From Janthinobacterium agaricidamnosum (GTDB lineage Bacteria > Pseudomonadota > Gammaproteobacteria > Burkholderiales > Burkholderiaceae_D), in the NCBI RefSeq assembly GCF_003667705.1, contig NZ_CP033019.1:4464001-4528000 (forward strand): a stretch of 64,000 bases of DNA. Direction: 5' to 3'. Of the stretch, positions 1-9,123 are shown piece after piece. The stretch's first letter is position 1, and the number at the start of each line of letters is the position of its first letter. A program made the position numbers and the translations under genes. A model generated the notes under the pieces. The model saw only the letters and a program-made list of their open reading frames with translations. It was not told where the DNA came from and did not search any database.

Positions 1-1
1 G

Positions 2-478
2 TGGGGCACGCTGGCGGGCTTGATCCTGAACAGCTTCGTGCCGCCAGGTAGCGGCCTGTTCGACGCCTCCTTCGGCGGCCTGGGACTGCTGCAGGCGCTG
101 GCCGGCGCCGCCGCCGGACTGGCCCTGCTGCTGCCCATGTATCTGCTGCGCGCCCTGGGCGCCGGCGACGTCAAGCTGATGGCCATGTGCGGCGCCTTCC
201 TCGGTCCCGACGCCGTGCTCGAAGCGGCCCTGCTGACCTTCCTGTGCGGCGGCGTGCTGGCCCTGGCCGCCGCGCTGGCCGGCCAGCGCCTGCGCCAGGT
301 GCTGAAAAACACCTATCACATGATGCTGGGCGCGCTGCTGCACAGCCTGGCCGGCGGTGCCGCCACGATCGCCGAGCCGCCGCCGGCCACCGGCAAGCTG
401 GCCTACGCCTTCGCCATTGCCAGCGGCACCGGCTTGCAGGTCTTCCTGCAATACACCCACCTGTGGAGCCTGCGCTGA
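2..478 (+). CDS. cpaA: Prepilin peptidase CpaA/TadV (5' end outside window)
   Basis: A24-family aspartic prepilin peptidase that would process Flp and TadE-type prepilins in the inner membrane. The reading frame is open to the left edge, so the start and the first catalytic Asp lie outside the window; 158 residues are visible. They include several hydrophobic membrane segments and the GxGD-type motif GAGDVKLM with the second catalytic Asp. It leads the Tad operon and is followed 40 bases later by a methyltransferase-like gene. The family call is firm. The Tad assignment rests on the motif and the downstream genes. Confidence 0.88.
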   Translation, partial: WGTLAGLILNSFVPPGSGLFDASFGGLGLLQALAGAAAGLALLLPMYLLRALGAGDVKLMAMCGAFLGPDAVLEAALLTFLCGGVLALAAALAGQRLRQVLKNTYHMMLGALLHSLAGGAATIAEPPPATGKLAYAFAIASGTGLQVFLQYTHLWSLR

Positions 479-518
479 AACGCGCCGCTCCGACGACCAG
501 CCACCATAGGACCCGACC

Positions 519-1139
519 ATGGACACCCTCGCCACCCTCTGCCACTCCCGCCACGCCAGCCTGTTCACCAGCATCGCCATGGCTTGCCTGTGGACGTTCT
601 TTGCCAGCGCCCACGTGGTGGGATTCCTGCACAGCGGCGACTGGAGCTATCTGCTGTTCTGCGCCGCCGAAACCCTGGCCGCCCTGTTCTTCATCGTGCG
701 TTCGGCCCCCGTCAGCGTCTCCACCGATGCGGGCGACTGGCTGCTGGCCATCGGCGCCACCTTCGCGCCCTTCCTTCTGTCCCCCGCCGACATGGCCATC
801 TGGCCCGGCGCGCGCTACCTGCTGGCCGTCGGCAGCCTGCTGCAAATCGCCGGCCTGCTGTCGCTGAACCGCAGCTTCGGCCTGGTGGCGGCGCAGCGCG
901 AGATCAAGACGGGCGGTGTCTACCGCGTGATACGACATCCGCTGTATGCCAGCTACCTGATTTCCCTGAGCGGCTACCTGCTGGCCAACACTTCGCCCGC
1001 CAACACCGTCATCTATGTCGCGACGATGGGCATGATGGTGATGCGCCTGCTGCGCGAAGAGCGTTTCCTGTCCGCCGACGTGCGCTACCGCGTCTACATG
1101 CGCCAGGTGAAGTACCGCCTGCTGCCCTTCATCTTCTGA
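519..1139 (+). CDS. ICMT/PEMT-like membrane methyltransferase in Tad operon
   Basis: A 206-residue integral membrane protein with about five hydrophobic segments. The C-terminal part carries the signature of the isoprenylcysteine carboxyl methyltransferase / phospholipid methyltransferase family: RHPLYASY near residue 140, then an EERFL segment and a Tyr-rich tail ending YRLLPFIF. Members use S-adenosylmethionine to methylate lipid-linked or membrane substrates. The substrate here is unknown. It lies between cpaA and the AAA ATPase, on the same strand and closely spaced, so it is probably co-transcribed with the pilus genes. It could modify a pilin or lipid, or be an unrelated passenger. Confidence 0.75.
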   Translation: MDTLATLCHSRHASLFTSIAMACLWTFFASAHVVGFLHSGDWSYLLFCAAETLAALFFIVRSAPVSVSTDAGDWLLAIGATFAPFLLSPADMAIWPGARYLLAVGSLLQIAGLLSLNRSFGLVAAQREIKTGGVYRVIRHPLYASYLISLSGYLLANTSPANTVIYVATMGMMVMRLLREERFLSADVRYRVYMRQVKYRLLPFIF

Positions 1140-1172
1140 TATCCGGCCATCCGAACAAGAGGAGTATCCATC

Positions 1173-2519
1173 ATGCCTGACACCTATCCAGAACGCAGCG
1201 ACGGCGGCGGCGTCGAACCGGCGGCCAAGCGCGCGCCACGCACGGTCGAGGAAACGGGATTGCCCTTCCTGTTCCTGGTCGAACTGCTGGTCAAGATACT
1301 CTTCCTGCGCGGCCAGATCGGCCTGCCCGCCCTGTCGACGCACGTGAAACTGGGCGCCGGCGTGCTCGAACCGCTGCTCACCTTCATGCGCGCCGAAAAG
1401 CTGTGCGAAGCGCGCCGCAACGGCGGCAGCGGCACCGACGCCGACCTGTATTACCTGCTGGGCGACCAGGGCCGCCTGCGCGCCGCCGAATACATGCGCC
1501 GCAACGCCTACAGCGGTCCCGCCCCCGTCACCCTGGCCGATTACAGCAACCAGGTGCTGGCGCAAAGCGTGGCCGACATGCATGTCACGCGCGACGACGT
1601 GCAGCGCGAATTTCGCGACGTGGTGGCCAGTTCGGCCGTGCTCGACCAGCTGGGCGCAGCGATGAATTCCGGACGCGCCCTGTTCTTTCACGGCCCCGCC
1701 GGCAGCGGCAAGAGCTACCTGGCCGAGCGCCTGAACGGCTTGCTCAGCGGCGCCATCGCCCTGCCCCATGCCGTGATGGTCGACGGCGAAGTGCTGCCCT
1801 TCCTCGACCCCATGCTGCACACCCTGTCAAGCAAAGGCCGCGTGCCATCCGACCCGCGCTGGGTGCGCGCCGAACGCCCCGCCGTGCTGACGGGCGGCGA
1901 GCTGACGCTCGACATGCTGGACCTGCAATTCGACCAGGGCACCCGCCTGTACCAGGCGCCGCCGCACCTGAAGGCCAACAACGGCATCTTCATCATCGAC
2001 GACCTGGGCCGCCAGCGCTGCTCGCCCGTGGAACTGATGAACCGCTGGATCGTGCCGATGGCGCGCCACATCGATTACCTGTCGCTGCACACGGGCTACA
2101 AATTCCCCGTGCCCTTCGACGTCATCGTCGTGTTCTCGTCGAACCTGGCGCCGCAGCAGCTGGCCGACGATTCCTTCCTGCGCCGCATCGGCTACAAGAT
2201 CCATGTGGGTCCCCTGAGCGCCTACCACTACCTGGCCGTGTTCCGCAGCACCTGCGCCCAGCTGGGCATCAATTTCGACGAAGCCTCCTACACCTACCTG
2301 CTGCACCTGCATAGCCTCTACAAGCGGCCCTTGCTCGCCTGCTATCCGCGCGACATCCTCGCGCAGGTCTGCGACCAGGCGCGTTATGAAGACCACCCGG
2401 CGCAACTGTCTCCGGAAGTCCTGTTCTGGGCATGGCAAAACTATTTCGGCAGCGATAACGACCTCGCAAGCACACACACCGGACCGGCAGCGGTCCAGCA
2501 CAAAGGGGAAGCAAAATGA
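1173..2519 (+). CDS. Winged-helix/AAA-type ATPase in Tad operon
   Basis: A 448-residue predicted soluble ATPase. Residues about 28-115 look like a winged-helix DNA-binding fold (helical, then an arginine-rich wing and a YYLLGDQGR stretch). They are followed by a Tyr-Ser-Gly-Pro-Ala-Pro-Val linker. The ATPase core has a Walker A motif, GPAGSGKS, near residue 172, and a Walker B-like IFIIDDLGRQ near 271. An FSSN segment near 322 resembles sensor 1. A ribosome site (AGGAG) precedes the ATG. The stop overlaps the cpaB start by four bases, so it is in the pilus operon. I do not recognise a named family; a role in regulation or assembly of the pilus is inference. Confidence 0.75.
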   Translation: MPDTYPERSDGGGVEPAAKRAPRTVEETGLPFLFLVELLVKILFLRGQIGLPALSTHVKLGAGVLEPLLTFMRAEKLCEARRNGGSGTDADLYYLLGDQGRLRAAEYMRRNAYSGPAPVTLADYSNQVLAQSVADMHVTRDDVQREFRDVVASSAVLDQLGAAMNSGRALFFHGPAGSGKSYLAERLNGLLSGAIALPHAVMVDGEVLPFLDPMLHTLSSKGRVPSDPRWVRAERPAVLTGGELTLDMLDLQFDQGTRLYQAPPHLKANNGIFIIDDLGRQRCSPVELMNRWIVPMARHIDYLSLHTGYKFPVPFDVIVVFSSNLAPQQLADDSFLRRIGYKIHVGPLSAYHYLAVFRSTCAQLGINFDEASYTYLLHLHSLYKRPLLACYPRDILAQVCDQARYEDHPAQLSPEVLFWAWQNYFGSDNDLASTHTGPAAVQHKGEAK

Positions 2520-3364
2520 GAAACGCACGCGCTCTGACGATGATGGCCATTGCGGTCATCCTGGCGTTCGCCGCGGTCATCGTGGCCGCGCGCTGGATCA
2601 ATGCCCAAGCCTCGGGCAACATCAACAAGGTGGCCGTGGCCCAGGTCGACATCAGCCTGGGGGCGCGTCTCACGCCCGACATGGTGCGCATGGTCGACTG
2701 GCCATCGAACGCGCTGCCGCCCGGTGCCATCAACGATCCGAAACTGCTGGAAACGCGCGTCACGCGCACCAGCATCCAGCACGGCGAACCGATCATGGAA
2801 GGCAAGCTGGCGCCTCCCGGCACGCAAGGGGGCCTGTCGGCCGTCGTCGCCGAGGGCAAGCGCGCCATGACCGTGCGCGTCAACGACGTGGTGGGCGTGG
2901 CCGGCTTCGCCCTGCCCGGCAACTTCGTCGACATCCTCGTCAACACCCAGGGCGAAGGGGCCCGCAAGACGCCGGACCGCGATCCGAACATTTCCAAGAT
3001 CGTGCTCGAACGCATCCTCGTGCTGGCCATCGCCCAGGAATCGAGCCGCGACGACACCAAGCCCAAGGTGGTCAACGCCGTGACCCTGGAGCTGACGCCG
3101 GACCAGGCTGAAAAACTCGACCTGGCGCGCAGCGTGGGCACCCTGTCGCTGGTGCTGCGCAACCAGATCGAGGACAAGCCCGTCAACACGGAAGGCGCCA
3201 CCAAGTCCAGCTTGCTCGATGAAAAGGTCGCCATGGCCGCCCCCGCCGCCATGGTGCAAGCCAAGCCGCTGCCACGCCGCCGTCCCGCCGCCGCACCCGC
3301 GCCTCAGGCCGGTCCACGCGTCGATGTCATCAAGGGGCTGGAACGCAGCTCCCAACAATTCTAA
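2516..3364 (+). CDS. cpaB: Flp pilus assembly protein CpaB/RcpC
   Basis: A 282-residue periplasmic protein of the Tad secretion system with one N-terminal membrane segment (about residues 7-27). It is followed by an SAF-like domain (VAQVDISLGARLTPDMVR, then the GEPIMEGKL segment) and the RcpC domain around residues 120-220. CpaB proteins sit beside the outer membrane secretin CpaC and help form the pilus channel. The C-terminal 40 residues are low-complexity Ala/Pro/Arg. The start overlaps the preceding stop as ATGA, and cpaC follows 22 bases later behind an AGAGGAG ribosome site. Confidence 0.92.
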   Translation: MRNARALTMMAIAVILAFAAVIVAARWINAQASGNINKVAVAQVDISLGARLTPDMVRMVDWPSNALPPGAINDPKLLETRVTRTSIQHGEPIMEGKLAPPGTQGGLSAVVAEGKRAMTVRVNDVVGVAGFALPGNFVDILVNTQGEGARKTPDRDPNISKIVLERILVLAIAQESSRDDTKPKVVNAVTLELTPDQAEKLDLARSVGTLSLVLRNQIEDKPVNTEGATKSSLLDEKVAMAAPAAMVQAKPLPRRRPAAAPAPQAGPRVDVIKGLERSSQQF

Positions 3365-3386
3365 CCTGCACCAGAGGAGTCACGCC

Positions 3387-4987
3387 ATGAGCACATATTG
3401 CACAGCAAGCGGAAGCCGGGTACTGAGCCTGGCGCTTGCCCTCGCCATGATCGGCGCCCTGGCGCCCCAGGCACGCGGCGAACCCGTCGCCGCTGCCGCC
3501 ACCGCCGCCGGCACCGACACGGGCGCCGCCAGGAGCAGCCGGGCCGCCGCCCGGCCCAGGGCCACGCCGCCGCAAAGCGAATCGCGCGCCGGCCGCACCG
3601 AGATGGCGCCGCAAATGAGCCTGGCCGAAGGCAAGTCGACCCTGATGCGCCTGCCGTTCGCCGCCAGCCGCATGTCCGTCGGCGACCCGCGCATCGCCGA
3701 CGTCATCCTGCTCAATCCCAACGAGGTGTACCTGCTGGGGCGTTCCGTCGGCACCACCAACCTGATCCTGTGGAACAAGAGCAATGACGCCACCATCATC
3801 GACCTGGCCGTCGGCATCGACAGCAGCAGCCTGCAGGCACGCATGGCCGAACTGCTGCCGAACGAAAAAATCCACGTCACGGTGGCGGGCGACACCCTGA
3901 TCCTGTCGGGCATGGTCAGCGACGTCGTCAAGGCCGACCAGGCCCTGTCGCTGGCCAACGCCTATGTACAGCGCAGCGCCCGCAGCGGCGCGGCCAGCTC
4001 CGGCGCCGCGCCAGCCGCAGGCGCGGGCGCCGCCGCTGCCGCTCCCGCCGCCACGCCCGATGCGGCCGCACCGCGCGTGATCAACCTGCTGTCGATCGCC
4101 GCGCCGCAGCAGGTGATGCTGGAAGTGAAGGTGGCCGAAGTGTCGAAGGTGCTGGTCGACCAGCTGGGCGCCAGTCTGGGCATCAACAAGACCATCGGCA
4201 GCTGGTCGTATTCGCTGCTGTCCAGCCTTCTCAGCAACAATCCCAGCGGCTTGAGCGGCGCCAGCAAGAACAACTTCTTCAACCTCGACGCGCAAAAACG
4301 CGATGGTCTGATCAAGGTGCTGGCCGAACCGAACATCATGGCCATCAGCGGCCAGGAGGCCAGCTTCCTGGCCGGCGGCAAAATCTTCATCCCCGTCAGC
4401 CAGAGCAACAATAACGGCGTGCCCACCATCACCCTGGAAGAGAAGGAATTCGGCGTGGCCGTGAAATTCACGCCCACCGTGCTCGATGGGGGCGCATCAA
4501 CCTGAAGGTGGCGCCGGAAGTGTCGGACCTGAACAAGGACGGCATCGGCATCACCGCCACCGGCATCTCGGCCACGGCCATCCTGCCCTCGTTCACGACG
4601 CGGCGCGCCACCACCACGGTGCAGCTGTTCGACGGCCAGAGCTTCGCCATCGGCGGCCTGATCAAGAACAACGTGACCAGCAATATCAAGGCCCTGCCAG
4701 GCCTGGGCGAAGTGCCCGTGCTGGGCGCCCTGTTCCGCAGCACGGACTTCCAGACGGACCGTTCGGAACTGGTCTTCATCATCACGCCGCACCTGGTCAA
4801 GCCGCTGCCAGCCGACTACAAGCTGCCCACCGACGGCTACATCCAGCCGACGCGCGGCGACATGTTCATGCAGGGAAAAATGGAAGGCAGCGCGCCCACT
4901 CCTGCTGCCGCCCCCGCAGCGCCGGCAGCGCCCATGCAGCCGCAAGCGGCCGCGCCCCAGTCCGCCGCCGGCTTCGACCTCAAATAG
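3387..4987 (+). pseudogene. cpaC: Tad secretin CpaC/RcpA, broken by a 1-base frameshift
   Basis: Outer membrane secretin through which the Flp pilus passes. The first part (372 residues from the ATG at 3387) has a signal peptide, the pilus/secretion N-domain (MSLAEGKSTLMRLPFAASRM), a BON-like segment and the start of the secretin domain. It stops at 4503-4505. The secretin homology continues without loss in the next frame (APEVSDLNKDG through ELVFIITPHLVKPL) to 4987. The break is at the five-G run 4488-4492. Adding one G restores a 533-residue protein reading VLDGGRINLKVAPEV across the junction. The rest of the operon is intact, so a consensus error is plausible, but a real null mutation cannot be excluded. 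Confidence 0.88.
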
Positions 4988-4996
4988 GAGAACACC

Positions 4997-5281
4997 ATGA
5001 AAACCGCACATTGCCTGCCTTGCGCCACCCTGCTGTCGCTATTGCTGTTAGCCGGCTGCGCCGCCACCACCACGCCCGTGCTCGATTCGCACTTCGGCGA
5101 ATCGGTGGCCCTGCTCAAGGCGCAGCAGATCATGTATCCGGACGCCTACCGCAACATGGACCCCGTCAGCGGCATCGACGGCAAGGCCGGCGCGAGCGCC
5201 TACCAGCGCTACCAGAAATCGTTCGCCGCGCCGGAACCGCAGCCGAATGTCTTCACCATCGGCGTGGGCGGACGCCAGTAG
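4997..5281 (+). CDS. Small Tad-operon lipoprotein
   Basis: A 94-residue predicted lipoprotein. A short signal peptide ends in the lipobox LLAGC (Cys about residue 17). The mature part is about 77 residues with no recognised domain and mentions of Tyr/Asp-rich segments (MYPDAYRNMDP). It lies directly between cpaC and the TadG-like gene, with an AGGAG ribosome site. Tad loci often carry a small lipoprotein next to the secretin that may act as a pilotin. That role here is inference from position, size and lipobox. Confidence 0.78.
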   Translation: MKTAHCLPCATLLSLLLLAGCAATTTPVLDSHFGESVALLKAQQIMYPDAYRNMDPVSGIDGKAGASAYQRYQKSFAAPEPQPNVFTIGVGGRQ

Positions 5282-5327
5282 GCGCCAGTTTCGCGACGCA
5301 CTCCCCCCAGGCCACCAGGAGACAGCC

Positions 5328-6878
5328 ATGAAGACCGCATTTCGCAGGCACGACAAGCAGCAGGGCGCGATCGCCATCGTGCTGGGGCTGACCCTGGTGG
5401 TGCTGTTCGCCATGGGCGGCCTGGTGCTGGACCTGGGCCACCTGTACATCGCCAAGACGGAACTGCAGAACGGCGCCGACAGCGCCGCCCTGGCGGGCGC
5501 CGTGGAACTCAATCAAAGCGCCGCCGGCATCGACAACGCGCAGACGAAGGCCATCGCCATCGCGCAAAAGAACCGCTACGATTTTTCCACCGCGCTGACC
5601 ATCACGGCCGCCAACATCAGCTTCGGCCCCAGCCCGGACGGTCCCTGGTCGTCCGGCGCCAGCGCCCGCACCAGCCCGCAGGGCCAGACCTTCATCCGCG
5701 TCGACACGGGCAGCAAGACCTTCGCCACCTACCTGATGGGCATCGCCGGCATCGCCAGCACCAGCACCTCGGGCGTGGCCGTGGCGGGGCGCTTCGTCAA
5801 CGACGTCACGCCGATCGGCGTGTGCGCCGTCGATCCGGCCAACAAGACGGCGCAATACACGTATCCGGCCGCGCCGGCCGGCACGGGCCTGACGGAGCTG
5901 GTGGAATTCGGCTTTCGCCGCGGCGTCACCTACAACCTGTTCGGCCTCAATCCGCTGGGCGGGCCGTCCGATCCCTACCTGATCAACCCCGTCGACGCGC
6001 CGCCCGGCAGCTGCAGCGCCTCGCACGCGAGCGCCGCCTCCACCGCGCCATTCATGTGCACGGGCAGCAGCGCCGTCATCACCAGCGGCACGGGCCAGGT
6101 CTACACGAACACGGGGCTGACGGCTTCGCTGGCCGCCTCGCTCAATTCGCGCTTCGACGACTACGGCGGGCCATCCGTGTGCGACCCCGCGACGGCGCCG
6201 CCCGACACCAACATCAAGGAATATCCGTGCGTGGGCGCCGCGTCGCCCTGCGCCGCCGCTGCCGCCAACTCGCCGCCCACCGGCTGGATGCAGCCGGGCG
6301 CCAGCACCTTGCCCAGCCAGCAGCCGGTCAGCCTGGCCGGCAACAAACCGAATTACCAGCTGCCGTCAGCCGGTCCCGTCCCGGCACCGTCGGCCACGTT
6401 CGCGCAGTTCGCCGGCTACGGCGTGCTGTGGTCCTACGGCCCCGCCTACCAAAGCAATGGCGCCACCCCGGCCAAGGCCGGCACGGCCTACAGCGTCGCG
6501 GACGGCAACGCCAACCCCATGTACAGCACGGCCAAGGCGAATTACTTCGACACGGCCAGCTACCCCGTCAGCGCCGGCGCCGGCTTTCCTGCCAGTACGC
6601 CGCCTGCGCCATACAACCAGACCAGCGGCCCCACGTTCCAGGCGCCATCGGTGGCCCATCCGGGCCAGCGCAACCGCCGCATCCTCAACGTGGTGCTGGT
6701 CGACTGCCGCACGGCGCCCGTCGGGCCGGCTTCGTGCGGCACCATGAACGCGGTCGGTATCGGCAAATTCTTCATGACGATGAAAGCCGATTTCAGCGGC
6801 GGCACCAAGCGCCTCGACGTCGAGTTCGCGGGCCTGATCGAGCCCGTGCCGAATTCCGAAATCAAACTCTACAAGTGA
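5328..6878 (+). CDS. tadG: TadG-like pilus assembly protein
   Basis: A 516-residue protein with the TadG-type N-terminus: a short basic leader, QQGAIAIVLGLTLVVLFAMGG as a membrane segment (about residues 12-34), and the LDLGHLYIAKTELQNGADSAALAGA helix typical of the family. The long remainder (about residues 70-516) is Gly/Ser/Pro/Ala-rich, with several Cys, and is probably exported. TadG proteins are anchored in the inner membrane and take part in Tad pilus assembly. The ATG at 5328 was chosen over an earlier in-frame codon because it follows a good ribosome site and gives the expected N-terminus. Confidence 0.85.
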   Translation: MKTAFRRHDKQQGAIAIVLGLTLVVLFAMGGLVLDLGHLYIAKTELQNGADSAALAGAVELNQSAAGIDNAQTKAIAIAQKNRYDFSTALTITAANISFGPSPDGPWSSGASARTSPQGQTFIRVDTGSKTFATYLMGIAGIASTSTSGVAVAGRFVNDVTPIGVCAVDPANKTAQYTYPAAPAGTGLTELVEFGFRRGVTYNLFGLNPLGGPSDPYLINPVDAPPGSCSASHASAASTAPFMCTGSSAVITSGTGQVYTNTGLTASLAASLNSRFDDYGGPSVCDPATAPPDTNIKEYPCVGAASPCAAAAANSPPTGWMQPGASTLPSQQPVSLAGNKPNYQLPSAGPVPAPSATFAQFAGYGVLWSYGPAYQSNGATPAKAGTAYSVADGNANPMYSTAKANYFDTASYPVSAGAGFPASTPPAPYNQTSGPTFQAPSVAHPGQRNRRILNVVLVDCRTAPVGPASCGTMNAVGIGKFFMTMKADFSGGTKRLDVEFAGLIEPVPNSEIKLYK

Positions 6879-6885
6879 GGCGGCC

Positions 6886-7353
6886 ATGCGCATCCACCTT
6901 TCCCCTCTCAGCCAGCGCGGCGGCGCCGCCGTCGAATTCGGCATCGTGCTGGCACTGCTGATCACCCTGCTGGCCGGCATCTTCGGCTTCGGCCGCGCTT
7001 TCTGGTACTACGACGCGCTGAACAAGGCCACGCGCGACGCGGCGCGCAACATGTCCGTCAAGGCCAAGGCCGGCATCGCCTCGCAGGGCGTGCCGGCGGC
7101 CAGACAGACGGTGGCCGATGCGGCCGTCAGCGCCGGCATCAGCGACTTCACCACGGCCAACGTGACGGTCACCTGCCTGGACGCGGCATTCAACGACAGC
7201 AGTTGCACCGACGGCACGGCGCCGGGCGGCATCCGCGTCGAAGTCGTCAACTACACGCTGTCGGTGGGCCAGTACCTGCCCTTCGTGATCGGCGCAGCCA
7301 GCACCTATGCCACGCCGCTCGCACCGCGCACCACCATGCGCTACATGCTGTAA
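6886..7353 (+). CDS. tadE: TadE-like pseudopilin 1
   Basis: A 155-residue TadE-family protein. A short basic leader and GG pair are followed by AAVEFGIVLALLITLLAGIFGFGR, the prepilin-like hydrophobic helix with Glu at the usual position. The mature part is exported and has two Cys. TadE and TadF are minor pilins cleaved by the prepilin peptidase encoded at the start of this operon. It starts eight bases after tadG and is followed ten bases later by a second TadE-like gene, so the pair probably fill TadE/TadF roles. Confidence 0.85.
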   Translation: MRIHLSPLSQRGGAAVEFGIVLALLITLLAGIFGFGRAFWYYDALNKATRDAARNMSVKAKAGIASQGVPAARQTVADAAVSAGISDFTTANVTVTCLDAAFNDSSCTDGTAPGGIRVEVVNYTLSVGQYLPFVIGAASTYATPLAPRTTMRYML

Positions 7354-7363
7354 GGAGAACGCC

Positions 7364-7882
7364 ATGCGCCACCGCCTTTCATCGTCTCCTCCAGCCGGGC
7401 TCCAGCGCGGCGCCGCCGCCGTCGAATTCGCCCTGGTGTCGCTGCTGTTTTTCACCCTGCTGTTCGGCATCCTGGAATTCGGCCGCATGCTGTACCTGTA
7501 CAACACGGTGCAGGAAGTGAGCCGCCGCGCCGCGCGCGAAGCGGTGGTGCGCTGGATCGACCAGACCGACGCCGTCAAGACCCTGGCCCTGTTCGGCGGC
7601 ACGGCCCTGCCGGCCGCGCCCGAACTGACGGCTGCCAACATCACCATCCGCTACCTGAACAAGAGCGGCGCCGAAGTGACCTTGCCGCCGACTGACCCGG
7701 GCGACAACCTGTCGGCCTGCGGCGACATCACGCGCACGGCCAGCTGCATCGACAGCGTGCGCGTATCGATCGACAACGTCAGCTACACGCCGATGGTCAG
7801 CCTGTTCGGCTTTCTGAATATCGCCGTGCCAGCCTCGGTGGTGGTCATGCACGCCGAAAGCCTGGGCTTCCAGATCAACTGA
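7364..7882 (+). CDS. TadE/TadF-like pseudopilin 2
   Basis: A 172-residue paralogue of the preceding gene. The N-terminus has an Arg/Ser/Pro leader, then RGAAAVEFALVSLLFFTLLF and GILEFGRMLYLYNTVQEVSRRAAREA, the TadE-type helix and post-helix segment. The remainder is predicted to be periplasmic. The ATG at 7364 is preceded by AAGGAGAAC, a strong ribosome site overlapping the previous stop region. It would be the second minor pilin of the Tad system, possibly the TadF equivalent, but I cannot separate TadE from TadF by sequence alone. Confidence 0.85.
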   Translation: MRHRLSSSPPAGLQRGAAAVEFALVSLLFFTLLFGILEFGRMLYLYNTVQEVSRRAAREAVVRWIDQTDAVKTLALFGGTALPAAPELTAANITIRYLNKSGAEVTLPPTDPGDNLSACGDITRTASCIDSVRVSIDNVSYTPMVSLFGFLNIAVPASVVVMHAESLGFQIN

Positions 7883-7918
7883 ACGCCTTTACCGAATGCC
7901 TTTACCGGGGAGTACCAA

Positions 7919-9070
7919 GTGAATATCGTCATCGTCTCGAAGAATGAAGCCCAGCTCAAGCGGCTGACCCGTTTGCTGCGCGAACGCAGCGCGGCCGACC
8001 GCGTCTCGCTGCTGGCGAGCATACCGGATGTGTTCGACAACGGCGTCACGCCGGACTTGCTGCTGCTGGAGCAGGAGCAGACGGGCGAGGCGGAGCTGGA
8101 ACGGCTCGAACTGCTGGGCGGGCGCCATCCGAACCTGGCCATCATCGTGCAATGTCCGCAGCAAAGTCCGCAATTCCTGCTGCGCTCGATGCGCGCCGGC
8201 GTGCGCGAAGTGCTGCAGCCCGACGACGACGCGGCCCTGTGCGCCGCCTTGCGCCGCATCGAGGACAAGCTGCAGAAACAGGTCACGCGCAAGGGCCAGG
8301 TGCTGGCCTTCGTCTCGTGCAAGGGCGGCAGCGGCGCCACCTTCATCGCCGCCAACCTCGGCTACGCGCTGGCCGCCGGCGAACAGCGCAAGGTGGCGCT
8401 GTTCGACCTGAACCTGCAGTTCGGCGACGCCGCCCTGTTCGTCTCGGACCACAAGCCGGCCACCACCCTGTCGCAGCTGTCGCAGCAGATCGTGCGCCTC
8501 GATGCGTCGCTGCTCAGCGCCAGCATGATCCAGATCACGCCCGCCTACAGCGTGCTGGCCGCCGCCGACGACCCGGCCCATGCGGCCGACGTCGAGGCCG
8601 ATCATATCGACCGGCTGCTGACCCTGGCGCGCAGCCAGTACGACTACATCCTGCTCGACGTGGGACGCGGACTCGACCCCGTCAGCGTGCGCGCGCTGGA
8701 CCGGGCCGACCTGATCTTCCCCGTGCTGCAGGCAACCTTGCCGTATGTGCGCGACGGCAAGCGCCTGCTCGACGTGTTCCGCGGCCTCGGCTACCGCGAA
8801 GACAAGGTCCGCCTGATCCTGAACCGCTATGCCAGCAGCGACAGCATCCGCGTGGCCGACCTGGAAGCGGCGTATGGCAAGCACGTCTACAAATCCATCC
8901 CCAACCACTATGAAGCGGTGGCGGCCTCCGTCAGCCAGGGCGTGCCCATCCTCAAGCTGACGCCGCACAACGCCGTCTCGCGCGCCCTGCAGGAACTGGC
9001 CGCCAGCCTGGCAGGCGAAACCCCGCCCGCCGCGCAAAGCTGGGTTTCGCGGCTGCTCGCGCGCGCCTGA
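7919..9070 (+). CDS. cpaE: CpaE/TadZ-like ATPase
   Basis: A 383-residue protein with a receiver-like N-terminal domain (about residues 1-110) and a ParA/MinD-type domain after it. TadZ/CpaE proteins localise the Tad machine at the cell pole. The P-loop is atypical: KGGSGATF at residues 135-142 keeps the first Lys but has Ala (residue 140) where the Walker A Lys normally is. LLDVGRG near 244 is the Walker B-like part. It starts with GTG behind GGGGAG. It sits directly before cpaF in the usual Tad order. Confidence 0.88.
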   Translation: MNIVIVSKNEAQLKRLTRLLRERSAADRVSLLASIPDVFDNGVTPDLLLLEQEQTGEAELERLELLGGRHPNLAIIVQCPQQSPQFLLRSMRAGVREVLQPDDDAALCAALRRIEDKLQKQVTRKGQVLAFVSCKGGSGATFIAANLGYALAAGEQRKVALFDLNLQFGDAALFVSDHKPATTLSQLSQQIVRLDASLLSASMIQITPAYSVLAAADDPAHAADVEADHIDRLLTLARSQYDYILLDVGRGLDPVSVRALDRADLIFPVLQATLPYVRDGKRLLDVFRGLGYREDKVRLILNRYASSDSIRVADLEAAYGKHVYKSIPNHYEAVAASVSQGVPILKLTPHNAVSRALQELAASLAGETPPAAQSWVSRLLARA

Positions 9071-9123
9071 GGCTCCAGCCTGATCCTCGAGCCTGATACC
9101 GCCCCACTCACCGGAGACCGACC

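Noticed and set aside
171..1820. Long - strand open frame (549 codons) across the Tad genes
   Set aside because: It is antisense to well-supported genes, low in complexity (Gln/His/Arg/Ala-rich), and typical of shadow frames in GC-rich DNA.
4485..4500. Programmed -1 frameshifting in cpaC
   Set aside because: The site lacks a proper slippery heptamer (a T precedes the G run) and I see no clear downstream pseudoknot; a lost base is simpler.
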